Source of the DNA: Beaufortia kweichowensis
Lineage: Eukaryota; Chordata; Actinopteri; Cypriniformes; Gastromyzontidae
Direction of reading: 5' to 3'
DNA length: 64,000 nucleotides
Assembly (NCBI GenBank): GCA_019155185.1
Contig: CM032795.1
Span: 13,743,795 to 13,807,794, forward strand
This document shows, in pieces, positions 26,271 through 38,400 of this stretch; the first letter of the stretch is position 1; every line of letters begins with the position of its first letter. A program made the position numbers and the translations under genes. The notes beneath the pieces were generated by a model. The model did no database searches. It was not told the origin of the DNA and saw nothing but the letters and a program-made list of their open reading frames with translations.

Positions 26271-27910
26271 TCAACCCCATTCATTTTGTACTGTCACTCT
26301 CCAACCACCAACTGGTGGGGGATGGAGAGATGGAGGAAGATCTGGAATAGACAGAAGGTATGAAGGTATCTCAATGTTTTCAAGGCACTCTTCATCGTCC
26401 ACCTTTAAAACACTGAAATAAAAAGAGTAATGCGTGTTAAACTGCTAAAGTCCACTGCATGTGTGCATTCTTGACCATTTGGGCTTACAGTATATGCAGG
26501 TAATTATGCAAATGACACAGCTGCAGGCAATCTCATTTCAATATCTTTCAGGGTGACCTCAAAAACAAGATTTTTTTATGCATTTTCATATCAGTAATGC
26601 AGACTTGCACCTGAGCAGCTGGGATTCGTCATTCACGAAGATGTTTAAGCATAACAAAACTGCCTGTTTTAGACCAAACGATAACGTCTACAACGAAAGT
26701 AATTTCTTTCAATATCAAAAATGGATTACGAGTACATGAAACATGAAGAAAAAGGTGATAAACTGTTAACATCAAAGTCAAAATAACTGTGATTAGCTAG
26801 ATTTATTGGCTTCCTGTCATTAATTGCTTATAATATTTCACATTCAGTACCTTCCTGATGTCAACACAGGCTGTTTCTTCTCTCTTCTGGAGAGCCATTC
26901 ATCAACACTGCGCTTAGAGAATGATCCATCTTGCTCAGGAAACTCCTTCTGTCGCCGTTCATCTAACAGGAAATTACCAACATGTTGGTTTAATAAATTG
27001 TGCAATTTGTTGGTGTACATCACAACAACACAAGACATGCCTGTTCATTCCATAAATCCCTCAAAGATCTAATCGATAATCCACCCAAAAGGCATCATAA
27101 GATAAAGATCCAAGAAAAAAACATGCTTTATCATATCACCATCAATCTTTTGCTCCAACATCTTCATGTGCCTCTCGGACATGTGTGAAAAACGACAGTT
27201 TGTACCAAATACACACTGTCCTGAAAGAATAAAAAAGCACACAGGTTAAGGTAGGATATCAGAAAAAGAAAATCTTATTGAAATTTAATCTTATTAAACA
27301 AAATAAGACAACAACAACAAAACAATTCAGTAGATTTCCTCTCACTTTTAAAAAAATGCAGTCGTATACTTACGTATACTATACTAAATTATAGTAATAT
27401 ACTACATTATTTATACTATATTACAGTAATTTCTCAACTTTGTTAATGTATTCTGTATTATTAACTATAGTGAATTGATAAACTGCAGCAAATCCTGTTG
27501 TATAGTAACATGTAGAACAGAACAGCACAGTATGTTCACTATAGTAAGGTTTAAAAACCTTTTTACTTCAGTTTACGATAATAAACACTAAAGTATACCG
27601 CAGTATTTTTCATGAGGGTCAAACTTCTACCTGTCTGGAGAAACTTTCTGCAAGGTTCCTTTGCACGCTCTTCATTTAAAATTGTGGCAATGTCTGAAAA
27701 AAGGAATTGAAAAGAAAGTGCTGTTTCATCTGGCGAATTGTTTAATGATTTCATATTGTTGCATGTAAATTATCTGTGGGTACCTCTAAAGTTGTCAAAC
27801 CAGGCTTTCTTCGCCCGGTGGTGTTGGACGCCGTTCAGGTGCTTCTTTCTGTTGTGCATGTTGTCCTGAAAGCTGCGATCACAGTAGTCGCAGTAATACC
27901 GCTTGCCCAT
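26271..27910 (-). CDS. zmat5: Zinc finger matrin-type 5 (U11/U12 snRNP 20 kDa)
   Basis: Five coding exons: 27784-27910, 27631-27693, 27140-27220, 26851-26962 and 26271-26412. They give 525 nt and 174 residues (human about 170). An N-terminal U1C/matrin-type C2H2 finger uses C7, C10, H24 and H30 (CDYCDRSFQDN start). A CCCH finger follows with C57, C66, C72 and H76 (GQCVFGTNCRFSH). Then comes an acidic/basic linker, and the C-terminus LPPSLHPPPVGGW ends in NEWG, matching the proline-rich tail of ZMAT5. Family knowledge: this is a component of the U11/U12 di-snRNP that recognises U12-type introns in the nucleus. The start ATG follows GAACA, an adequate Kozak context. It is divergent from arpc5l and convergent with cabp7. 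All five of its own exons join by GT-AG. Confidence 0.95.
27360..27560. repeat. Interspersed AT-rich repeat in zmat5 intron 2
   Basis: Repeated TATAGTAATATACTAC/ACTATAGTAA words of the kind I remember from dispersed cyprinid DNA elements. The boundaries are uncertain and no clean inverted ends could be fixed. Confidence 0.35.
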
Positions 27911-28555
27911 TGTTCTCTAAAGGTTAAAGCCACTAAATAATATACGATTCAAACTGAAACTCAAACGAGAAGGGGGAAAAGTAACAATAAACTGCATAAC
28001 ACGTCCTCAAACTCATACACGCTCACTAACACACAGATTCAGTATGGCGATGAAAACATGTAGAGGACGCATGCGCAGAATGAAGTAAGGAAACGCGCCC
28101 TCCAGTGGATAAATACCTCAGCTCGGCAACACGGCATGATTTCTTTTCATTTTTACGTCTCAAGGTTTGAAATTTGTAAATAAATTAAACAAATATTCAG
28201 TTTTAAAATTTTTATAATATGAAGGATATCAAAAACAAAATAAAAATTGTACAAAAATATAAAAAACTTTAAAGCGCTCCCACTCAGCAGGTGGCAGTCG
28301 CGCTCAAGTTTTCCCACACTATCGCACCTTTCACATTAAATATTCTGAATCGGTACACTCATACAGCTTATGTTGTTGTAGTGACACAACACACAGTACG
28401 TAACCGAATTTGACTATCTCCTCGTCTATCTTTGAATACATTTCAATGTGTTGGCCGTAACGCCGATTATAACCAGAGACTGACATTTCCCATCACAGCA
28501 CATCCACCGTTACAGCAGACAGGACTGCTGAGCGAGGTGAGAGACTGTGGCCCCG
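27911..28555. promoter_or_regulatory. Shared divergent promoter of zmat5 and arpc5l
   Basis: Only 645 bp separate the two start codons, which point away from each other. The interval holds an NRF1-like GCATGCGCAG (28069-28078) and scattered CpGs, with no TATA box near either gene. This is typical of bidirectional housekeeping promoters. Co-regulation is inferred from geometry. Confidence 0.65.
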
Positions 28556-31500
28556 ATGGCCAAGAACACGCTGTCTTCGCGGTTCAGAAAGGTGGACATC
28601 GATGAATTCGACGAGAATAAATTCGTGGACGACCACGACGAGGCAGCCGATCAACAGGGACCCGATGCGGCCGAGGTCGACAATCTTATCAGGCAATATC
28701 CTTTTGTATGTGTCTGTGAATGTTATCAGGGCATGAACGTGCACCCGTGTGACATGAGCGCGCCCCGTTCAGTACAGCAGGCTGCTAGAACATTTGTTTA
28801 CATTATTTTACCAGTTCGCTATTTTTCGAGATTGCAAGTCAATGGTTTCCAGAGCAAAGTTAACTATATGGATTGAATGTTTTTTTTATGAAGTTGCATT
28901 TATACATTAAAATACCTTTTTTTTTATACATTGAAATACCTGTTGCAACAGATGGTTTCAGGGTGCGGTGAAATGTGTTTCCCTTTATAGCCTACCATGC
29001 AAGTTATTTTTTGCCTCAATGCATTAGATGTCTGACAATTCACATGCATTGTTTCATCACAGTTTTCCTGTTATAGTGTGTATTCTATATAATAATATTA
29101 TGTTTATCCCTATTGGTTGAGCTACCAACACGTGACCTGCGTCGACAATGTTTTCATGTTTTGTTTTGTGCTTCTTGATTTGTGGTAAAATATATGGGTT
29201 TTTTTTAATTGAATTGAATTAAGGTACCTTGAATGTTGTCAATTTTATAAGGTCTTATTGCAAAGTGTAAATGTTTTGTATCTAAGTCTGCTATTTGAAT
29301 TTCAGTGTCAGTTTTACATATTGTTTAAAATATCTTGATACAATCGTAACGTGAATCCAATATTGAATCGTCACTACTGGTTGCGTTTCACCCCTACCAG
29401 TTAGGTAAGGTTTGAACATTTATTTCAGTGTAATATGCATAGTGTCATCTAAACCTGTTAAGGAGGGCTGTGTTTTCACATGCTTGACAGTACTTCCAAT
29501 TATTTCATATTGTCATTCTTGTTTCCTTGTTTTAGTCTGTGTAAGGTTCACAATGCCATTATTGTATCTGTCATCATTATATTTGTTTACTGTCTCCATG
29601 GTGCTCAGTAATATGAAATGTGCCTCATCTAGTTTATGGTTGTGTTGCAGTCATTAACGTGACTGTATAGTAAGTATTGTTCCCCTTAGTGTGCTATATT
29701 AAGGGTTGGGAAATGGCCCTAGCAGGATGTGAATTAAAAAATTTGACTTCAATATCTGATGCTGTTCAACTTGGAATCCGCTTGCCCGTTGTGCCCATAG
29801 ACCTCTGATTTGCATGGGGCTTTATGCTTCCTCTCTGCTAACCCACCAACCTGATTTCTGCAGATGGCATCATGGGTGGATTTGGTGGAGCCAGCCAAAC
29901 ACAGTAAAACTGTCACATCTTCACGGTCAAATACTCTTCGAATCAGAATAAATATTGAAACTAATGTTCTGTCATGTGTAACAAATTACTTCAGTTTTAT
30001 CACCTAAAGTCTCAAACCTGTAGTGGACACTGTTTAAGTGTTAAGTCACTGTTAAGTCCTCTTATATGTTACCCGGTTCACCCCTGCAGGGTTATGATTA
30101 TGAGTATGGCAGTGTGCTTGACTTTGGTGGGCAACGGTATTTGATATCTTTAGCACTTTATTTGCAGTGGAAAAGAATGTAAAGAGCTTGATCTTGCTGA
30201 ACTGCAAGGTATTATTATAGAGCTTCGCTTGGAAAAACACGAGGTCCCTCAGGGATCAGTTGGTCCCAGTAGAGGTTGTTGATGTTTTGAATAAAACCCT
30301 GGAAGTACTGTACATGCTGTTGCCACCGTTCTAATGTGGATATGTGTTATGTCATATTTAAAGGTTTTATCCCCTACAGTAAACTAGGTAAATGTGTGTG
30401 GTTCACTTCATCATTTCTACATTTTGGTGCCACCACTCCTGTTTTCATTTTTAATGCTGTGTATAAATTCCCCAGGCTGAAAGGTAATTTGAGCTTTATT
30501 TTAGAAAAGTAATTAAGTTATCTCTATATTTACAATCTCTAAACAGGAAGTGAAATTTACTGTTACAAAGCTTTGTTAGATGTGGGATAATTCAACCCAA
30601 ATCTAAGTGGGACATCCTCAACACAGCATAGAAAAAGGACAACCGGGAACAAGAAGTTAGAAATATTCTGGTACACAAGGGCATGGGTTGAGAAAAAGGG
30701 TGCCTGCAGACTGTTTTCTCTGTTTTGCTTCTATATCAAGCACTTCTTTTTTTATATTTAGGTCACATGATCTTGAATTGTAATACTTTGAGTTGATATC
30801 AATGTTACCTTTTTAATAGTCTAGTTGTGAAGGTGACATTAAATCGGGGATAGATGTCTCTGTCCTGCTGTTTTATATTAATGTAGAACATTATTCATAT
30901 TATGTTTATTGCTTAATGTTTGAGAAAACAAGAAACTACAGCATACAATCATAAAGTCAATGACCCAATAGAATATTGACATGTACCTTAACCAATTAAA
31001 ATGCACAGGGGACATGATGGCGGCCCTTCACACTGCTCTTAGAAACCCTCCAATCAACAGTAAGAACCCAGCAATAAAGGTACACCTACACTAATAACTT
31101 CTTTTTAGAATAAAGAAATACATGGACCAATGACTGCATGATTGTTTGAACTACTTTATCTTCACACATGTTTTCTCTCTCTCAGGAAAGGGCTCAGGCT
31201 GTAGTGTTGAGGGTGCTGACATCATTTAGGAGCAGTGATATAGAGTCAGCTGTTAAATCTCTCGACAAGAATGGAGTCGATCTTCTCATGAAGTACATCT
31301 ACAGGGGTTTTGAAAAGCCAACAGATAATAGCAGTGCCATATTGCTGCAGTGGCATGAAAAGGTGAGGATAAAAAAAGCCATTAAAGATTCATGAACACT
31401 GGTTTAAGGAAACATTTTAATGTCCATCGGTCACAATATGGGTAAAAAAACACAAAGCTGTACTATTCATTTTTGTAAGGCACAAATAAGAATAAAAATG

Positions 31501-31606
31501 CAATTTTAATATGAAAAACTCGCTCTTACGTTTTGTGTAACAGGCATTTGCTGTTGGAGGACTAGGATCTATTGTTAGAGTTATGACAGCCAGGAAGACT
31601 GTATGA
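28556..31606 (+). CDS. arpc5l: Arp2/3 complex subunit 5-like
   Basis: Four coding exons: 28556-28695, 31007-31079, 31186-31362 and 31544-31606. They give 453 nt and 150 residues (human ARPC5L 153). The N-terminus MAKNTLSSRFRKVDIDEFDE and the later KNGVDLLMKYIYRGFEKPT and LGSIVRVMTARKTV identify the p16-Arc family; NTLSSRFR and DIDEFDE favour ARPC5L over ARPC5. Family knowledge: it is a structural subunit of the Arp2/3 complex, which nucleates branched actin filaments. Intron 1 (28696-31006) is not GT-AG but AT-AC with U12 signals. Reading CA|A across it restores RQGDMMAALHTAL in frame. The other introns are GT-AG. The upstream in-frame GTG at 28547 is not needed; ATG at 28556 matches the family start. 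Confidence 0.95.
28696..31006 (+). other. U12-type AT-AC intron (arpc5l intron 1)
   Basis: The donor is ATATCCTTTT (28696-28705), a perfect match to the U12 AT-AC 5' consensus. The branch-point-like TACCTTAACC is at 30984-30993, and the intron ends in AC (31005-31006), about 15 bases after the branch adenosine, inside the normal U12 window. No GT-AG alternative at the junction keeps the conserved reading frame. Confidence 0.93.
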
Positions 31607-32182
31607 CTACTCGACCAGACCTGGAGACAATGCCACTAAAAGACACCGAGGACTTAAGGCAAGCTTGCCTGTTACTTAAAGGAAGAAGAGATCATCGTTT
31701 TTGATGCTACTGTGTCCTGACGAAGAAAATACTGTAAACAGTAGAGAAACACAAACTGAAAAAATATTGTGTGAACGCTAACTTGCATGTGTCAATATAT
31801 CATAAATTGTTCTATGATATACTGGCATTAAAATATCTTTCATTAAAATATGACACGGTTTTGTGTAAACACTTATGATTAAGAATACAAAATATACTGT
31901 GGAAAACAAAACAATCCCAGTGTACATGCTTTGAGTTTCCTGGTAAATACAGGATTCTGCACATGAGCAGCTAAAGTGAATCAGTTCATATTAGATTGAT
32001 GACTGATGTGATTTGAAGCGTTTTCTGTGCTATTTCAGACCAGTTTAACATTTAGATTTAAATTAATTGTTTTATTTCACATCTTTGGTCCCACACTCTT
32101 TTGTTTGTGCAGAGATTTAGTAGTGGAGCCAGTGATGTACACCAAAGGAGTAGAGTGGGGATCATTGTAAAGTGCCTGCTAC

Positions 32183-32188
32183 AATAAA
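32183..32188 (+). promoter_or_regulatory. Candidate arpc5l poly(A) signal
   Basis: AATAAA about 580 bp after the arpc5l stop, with T- and GT-rich sequence downstream (TTTATGTTGTTG). Earlier ATTAAA hexamers near 31829 and 31842 are alternatives. Confidence 0.45.
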
Positions 32189-33116
32189 ATTATTGGATCT
32201 CCTTTATGTTGTTGATTCTTTAGTGCTTGTTTTCTGTCTTAAGTTGATTTTTATTATTTGTGCACTGTATAAACATGGCACCTATAACTTGTGTGTAGTA
32301 ATAATAACGCTGTACCACAGGGATGTGTCTCACCGGTTTGACAGCTCTATCTGGATAGTGACCTACAGAAGCAGGAAGGGCAAGCTAATTAAGATAATAC
32401 ATATCAGGAAATGCTGATAACTTGGATCATGCCAAAACCGTGCCTTTGGAATACTACTCAAAGGGATGATGTGATGTAATCTCACTGCAGGTCCAGGAGC
32501 CATATTCATTTATAATGACAGCTCATCTATAAATGTCCAGTTTGGGTTTTTTATGTGATATATGGATCTGTGTAAACTGGAGTGTTTTTGAGTAAATGTT
32601 CAAAAGATCATCCTCTCACAATGAAGCTGGAATAAACATGATTAAAAGCACACCACAAAATTAAGCAAAACAGTCATAAACTTTTTAATGTTCTTAAATA
32701 GCATTCTTAAAAACAAAAAGCTTGCATGTTTTGGTATCATCACATTGTTTCATTGTTCTTTTTTCTGCATTTAACAACAAACATCAAATATAATTTGGCA
32801 ACAGATAAGACAAAACAGTTAAGTGATTAAAAACACATGACAACTGGACAATGCAAGTATGTTCAACTAGCAACTCTAGAACCCCTTAACTTATAAAGAA
32901 AGAGTATTCTGACCATTACATCACTTTTGAAAATGTTCCCTCCCACAACAGTAGGAACCGGTAGAAATCACCCGTACTACACTTTAGATCTGGCCCCACA
33001 AACCATGATTACAAAAAAAAACAAATACACATTTTTTATTGTTTCTGCTGCTTCAAATCATGGCTGTTAAAGCGATTCACTGTGGCATTAAAATAGAGCA
33101 GAGGGATATCAACATC

Positions 33117-33144
33117 TAATGCCTAATGAACTTATTAGGCATTA
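33117..33144. repeat. Perfect 11 bp inverted repeat (hairpin)
   Basis: TAATGCCTAAT, a six-base loop GAACTT, then ATTAGGCATTA. It would form a perfect stem in RNA from either strand. It lies 2.3 kb past the scai stop, so it could be in a long scai 3' UTR. Confidence 0.7.
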
Positions 33145-35467
33145 AAAATTATAATGAACTTAAAATTATCTTTCCATGTAAAAATGGTATTGCATTTTTG
33201 TCCTAAATCTAAAATGGGTAAATTTTGTTACCTTGCAAACAGTAAGTGCTTATTATCTCTGTTTACCCCTGTGCTCTTATCTTAAAGGTATGCTGTAAAC
33301 ACAGCAGTATACAGGGACAGTCTGTGTCAAAAATTACAGGGCTAATTTATAGAATGTTGGGAAGTCGAGACACTAAATCAACCCGCTTATACACACATAC
33401 TAACACAAATGAAATAAAATAAGGCAAAAACATTCAATGGTCAACCGGACAAGGTCAGAAGATTAGAAAGAGAAGAAACAGTGACATTCACCATCTGTTT
33501 CCCTGTTCATCTCTATCTAGCCCTCTTGCTTTTGGCAAACTAAAACAGCATAATAAAAAGCAATTCGTGCCTGCGGAATTGCAGACAATATGTTTGTCTG
33601 CGTAATTTGGGCAGTGGAAATTCCTTGTGAGGGTCGATTCTGTTTGGCAGTGATTTTTTTCAGCAAATATAAGCAACTTCTCTTTTTTTCTAAAATAGGG
33701 AAATAATCCAAAAATATTTTAATGGAAGCAGCTGTGTTTGCATCACAAGCTAACAGGTTTTGGAAAATCTTGCAAACGTGCGAAAATATATACGATTCAA
33801 TGACAAGGGTTGAGTTGCCGGACTGAATGTGAGAGATGAGAGGGTACTACAATAGTTTATATGGGACCTTGTGCTCTCCACATGCAAGAATATTTTGGTC
33901 CTATTTAATAGGCCATGATCGAACTTGTAGTTCGGGGAGGGAAGAGAATGTTAAACCATGACGACAGTGACATTTCAAAGCCTGTGTGCCGTTTTTAATA
34001 TAGAGAAAGTTATCTGTCACTTTCAAACAAGTGACACAATGGAATGATCAGACATGCCTCTTGCCAACAGCACAATAAATAACATCGGAATCAAACTTAA
34101 ATAGTGCAAGTAAAGTGCAAGGCTATTATTGTAACCATTATCATCATAATTATCATTGTGATGTCATGAAACAAACAAAACACTGATCACATCACTTTAG
34201 ACTGATGGAGTCTACTTGTCCTTGACACGGATGGATTGTAAAGGAAGAGCGCTTCCGCCAGTCAATCTTGGAATGTCATCTGACCACAAGGGGGTTCAGG
34301 GTGGGGTGGAGTGTGCAGATGAGACGATGGCATGGTCCATTCACAAATTAGACACAAAAACACTGCCCCTGTCACATGCAGGGGTCATCTTTTCACAGAT
34401 CTGCCACGACGAACAACCCAGACAGACACATTTTGTCTGCATCACATTAACTTCTTATAGAACTATACATATATATAGAGAGAGATATATACACACAATA
34501 ATTTTTCCTATATACAGGAATAATAGCCTGTACGTCTTTGTGACGTTATAAAAGAGAACTTTGTTGGCTATCGGTGTCCACCGCACACATGGAATAAGAC
34601 ATTAGGCTAGTACATCAGCTATGTAAGTATGGGCTTACCACACTACTGAGGCATGCTAAAAGAATCTCTTTTTAATAAACGGCTGTCAAACGGAGATCCT
34701 GTTCGTAGCGATTGAGAACCAGTTAGCGGATGACCAAAACGACCCGAAGAGGCACAGCACAGTGGACCTCCTTCAGAAGGCCAGGCCGAAGTCCACAAAA
34801 ATTTGGAAAAGCTAACAAATGCTAATGAACGAAGGCAAGACGTATACAAAAAGTTTGAGAGAAAACAGAAATGCGAACATGCAGTACGCTCCCTATGGAA
34901 AAGTTGTGTAAACGTTGCAGAGGCAAAGAAAGTGTTCAGTAGGAAAGAGTTTCCCCTCTTAAAAATGTGTTTTGCAAAGGCCTTAGGCTCATCTTAGACA
35001 TTTGGAAGAATCTCCCTGGAATTACACGAATTAACATAAAAAATGTTTTCCTTAAGTTTCTTTTTTCTCAAACTATAATTATCTACAATTACCCTTTTAA
35101 CCTTGTGCTCTCTAATGACCCTTAGAAACTGCGATAGCTGCCCTCAACAGGTCTGAACGTCCGTGTGCCTGCATTAATACAGTACATGCATGTGTTAAAT
35201 CAATGTGTTCTCCTGTATGTTGGGAGCGACGCTCTGGGTGTGTGTAGTTTCTTAAAATCTAAAAATATATGTGAACATGACAAACTCTAAATATCTGCTC
35301 ACAAAGATGAAACATTTGAATAGTTATTCAACTAGATCTAAATGTTTAGAGAGTAGGTTACACACCCAGTTAAGTTTATTCAGAAGAAACTACCTACAGT
35401 ACAACTCGTGTATGCGCGTGTATGAGCTTGTGTATGTGCGTAAATTTGGCGTGGTGCCACCATGTGG

Positions 35468-38400
35468 TCAATAGTTATCCAACATGCAGTCAGAGAAAAG
35501 GTTTTGCACGTCCAACATGGCTGCCAGCTCCAGGACATGTTTCTGTAGAAGGCTGCTCTCCACCATCTCTTGTTTAGGCAGCGGAGGGTACGATTCTGGA
35601 AAACTCCTCACTTCCTGTAAGACACATGGAAATCAACCAACATTAAAGACAGCAATAGCAAATTACATTTCCAAAGTCAGACTGCTATAACTGAGATTTG
35701 TCCTCGCAGCTGCATTTGGTTTATGAATTATACTCACTTATCTAACAGGTTTATGACCTATAGGTTTCAGAACATTAAAACTTAAAATCTAAAACTTAAA
35801 AAAATTATTTTATTTGGTCCTTTGTTTTGAAAATGTGGCTGCAGTTTTCAGTCCGTGTAAACATTTCCAAATTATTAATCTGGATCATAAAAAAAAATAT
35901 TTGCTGTAAATATTTATTGATCATTAATAAACAAACTATGTTTATTATATTTAAAAAAATTAAATTTTATTCTGTTCGTTCTCACCCGGAAGAGCTTGTG
36001 TAGTCTAAGCGTGGCGCAGCAGAACACAAAACGAATCATCAGCAGACGCAGAAACTCATCTCCATAAAACTGCAGATAGGCTTGATCTGAAAGGCAGCCA
36101 ACAGAAGAACAGAAGAAATTCTTATTGACGATCCAATGGTCTAACCGTTTACTTTAGAGTTTGATGTACAATAAAAAACAATAAAAGCATTAAAAAAGAC
36201 AAACCAAACCAAATCAGTGGGGGTTTTTTCTACGTGTGACTGTCCACACTGGCATTACCTATGACTCGCGAACTGGTGATCATCTGGCCGACGTCATGGA
36301 AAATCTTCCGCAGGAGTTCCTGGGCCTTTTCCCACAATCCATAGCGCATGCTGGTCAGTCCACAGACAGACAGGAAGCCCATCAGGGGGTTGTAGAGGAA
36401 GAGAGTAAATAAACTCCCACGCTGAGATTGGTCTGTGAGTGTGTAACAGTTATAAAAAAGTTATTATTAAATTAAATTAAAAAGATAAAAATAAAGAATA
36501 ATAATACATTCTAATTAAATATAATTATTTTAATAATAATAATAATAATTAAATAATAATAAAAAACAAGTAAATAATACAACTAATTAAATGTGTATAA
36601 TGCTGAAAAAACTTAAGTTAATCAGTTGAAAGTGATTTAATCATAGAATAAACACGTGAATCACTGTAACATATTCTAATATAAGTTGATTTTATAAAAT
36701 GTATTTTACAGCAATTCCAAATGAAAACAGGAAAAACAGGAAAAGAAAAGCAGACCTTGCATGCTTTTCGGATAAACTGTCGGTGAAAGCAGGCATACCA
36801 GTGGCTGGCCAAATAAATTGGAGAAATTCTGTTGAAAAAACAGGAAGAAGTCAGGACAAATAAAATATGCTATAGAAAGACACGTTTTAATGGTGAATGT
36901 TTTACAAATGTACACAAGGGGGAGCTCCATCATTCAACCAAACCAAAAATTAGACACTTGACAAAACCGTTAAACAAAGGGAGATTGAATTATTCTATTA
37001 GAAGAGACAAAACCCATAATGGTGATGTTTTCGACTCCCCTTACTGCGGACTATTAGTACAAACCCAAATCATCTCATTTATAGAGCAATAACATGGCTG
37101 CTCTTCAATAATAAATGGCCTCGTGATGTCACAGAATGGTGCAATGATAAAAGAAAAGTAAGCATGTGACAAAGAAAGAGAAAGAGACAGTTGATGTTCC
37201 ACTCTCACCTTATAAGCTGTGCTGTTGGACGAGTCTACAATGATAAACAGAGGTTTCCTGGTAAAGGGGAATAGGTCTCCTGGGTGGAGGCTGAAAAACA
37301 CATTTGCGCATGCACGCGCATGTACACACGTTAAAAACACCTTAATGCTAAAAGTGCATGCTAGGCTCTATGTAGGCTACTACAGAGCGGATGACAGTGA
37401 TAGATGAAGTGGAGACTCACCAGTGCATCTCTTTTTGTGCCTGGTTCTTCTTCTGCACCATCTCACCATTCACCACATCTCGGTTGGTATTGGTCAAAAC
37501 GCCTCCAAAGTCATAAGGTCCTGGGGTTGAATACATGTGAGATGTGATATGCGTGAATAATATTAAAGCAGCTCTTGCTCCTTTTAAATTCTTCATCACA
37601 GTCAAGAATCATAAATAGCTGGTTTAGGTGTGTTTAATATAACTACGTTCTAATAAAATGAAATAAATATTTTGGGTTAAATCTCTATGATGTAACCATT
37701 GTGTGGGAGAGACAGTACACTAAACGAGAACTAGAGCAAGAGGGATGAAAATACAAGTACTGAGACCACATGCTTATGTTTGCCATACTGATCCTGAATA
37801 ATAATATTAAATGGCATTCAACTTCAGCCAGCGATGTCTGATAAAGCTCAATGTGTAAAACAGATCTTATGCAGCACACCTTCACAGTCCGGGCGTCCTG
37901 TAGGGAAAACTCCAGTGGCAGATAGATACACCAGCAGCACGCTATTGGCTGGCAGCTCCTATCAATAAAAGAATCAGCACAAGAAAATAAAACCCTCGAT
38001 GAGCAGAACAGAAAAATCCATCCACTGAATCAGCTAATTAAATCAGATCATTTACAATACTACAAAAGCCAAAGCAGCGACACAGAGAGCTTAATTATTA
38101 CGTTCAGTGACACGCTAAGTGGTACACAGCCTGAATGTCTCAATAACAGTCTCAATACTAATAATACTTTAGAGAAACAACATTTAAAGCAGTATTCATA
38201 TTTGCACATAGGTGATACACATACACACAGCTTAGTGATTCTTAACCAGGGGTTTGAGTACCCAAAGGTGTACTTAAGCATGATCAAGGGGATACTTCAA
38301 GGGATTTCGGTTTTGCTTCATTAAGACCTGTTGGTTATTGTTACTTACAGTCATTCTCATTAAAACTATAAATTTGCACCAGTTCCGTTAACTAAAAGAC

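Larger units (their letters stand above)
31607..35467. other. arpc5l 3' UTR, intergenic DNA, scai 3' flank
   Basis: This lies between convergent arpc5l and scai stop codons. The arpc5l 3' UTR probably ends near 32200 (AATAAA at 32183-32188). scai may end near 35355 (minus-strand AATAAA at 35375-35380) or continue much further left. A perfect 11 bp hairpin at 33117-33144 is listed separately. The GC-richer block at about 34200-34440 has no recognisable coding content. Confidence 0.4.

Noticed and set aside
28547..28876. arpc5l exon 1 as a single-exon 109-residue protein
   Set aside because: The frame reads through the U12 donor into intron sequence; family homology stops exactly at the AT donor.
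34216..34551. A 111-codon frame between arpc5l and scai
   Set aside because: No recognisable domain and no splice pattern; it does not look like RPL35 or GOLGA1, which might be expected here from human gene order.
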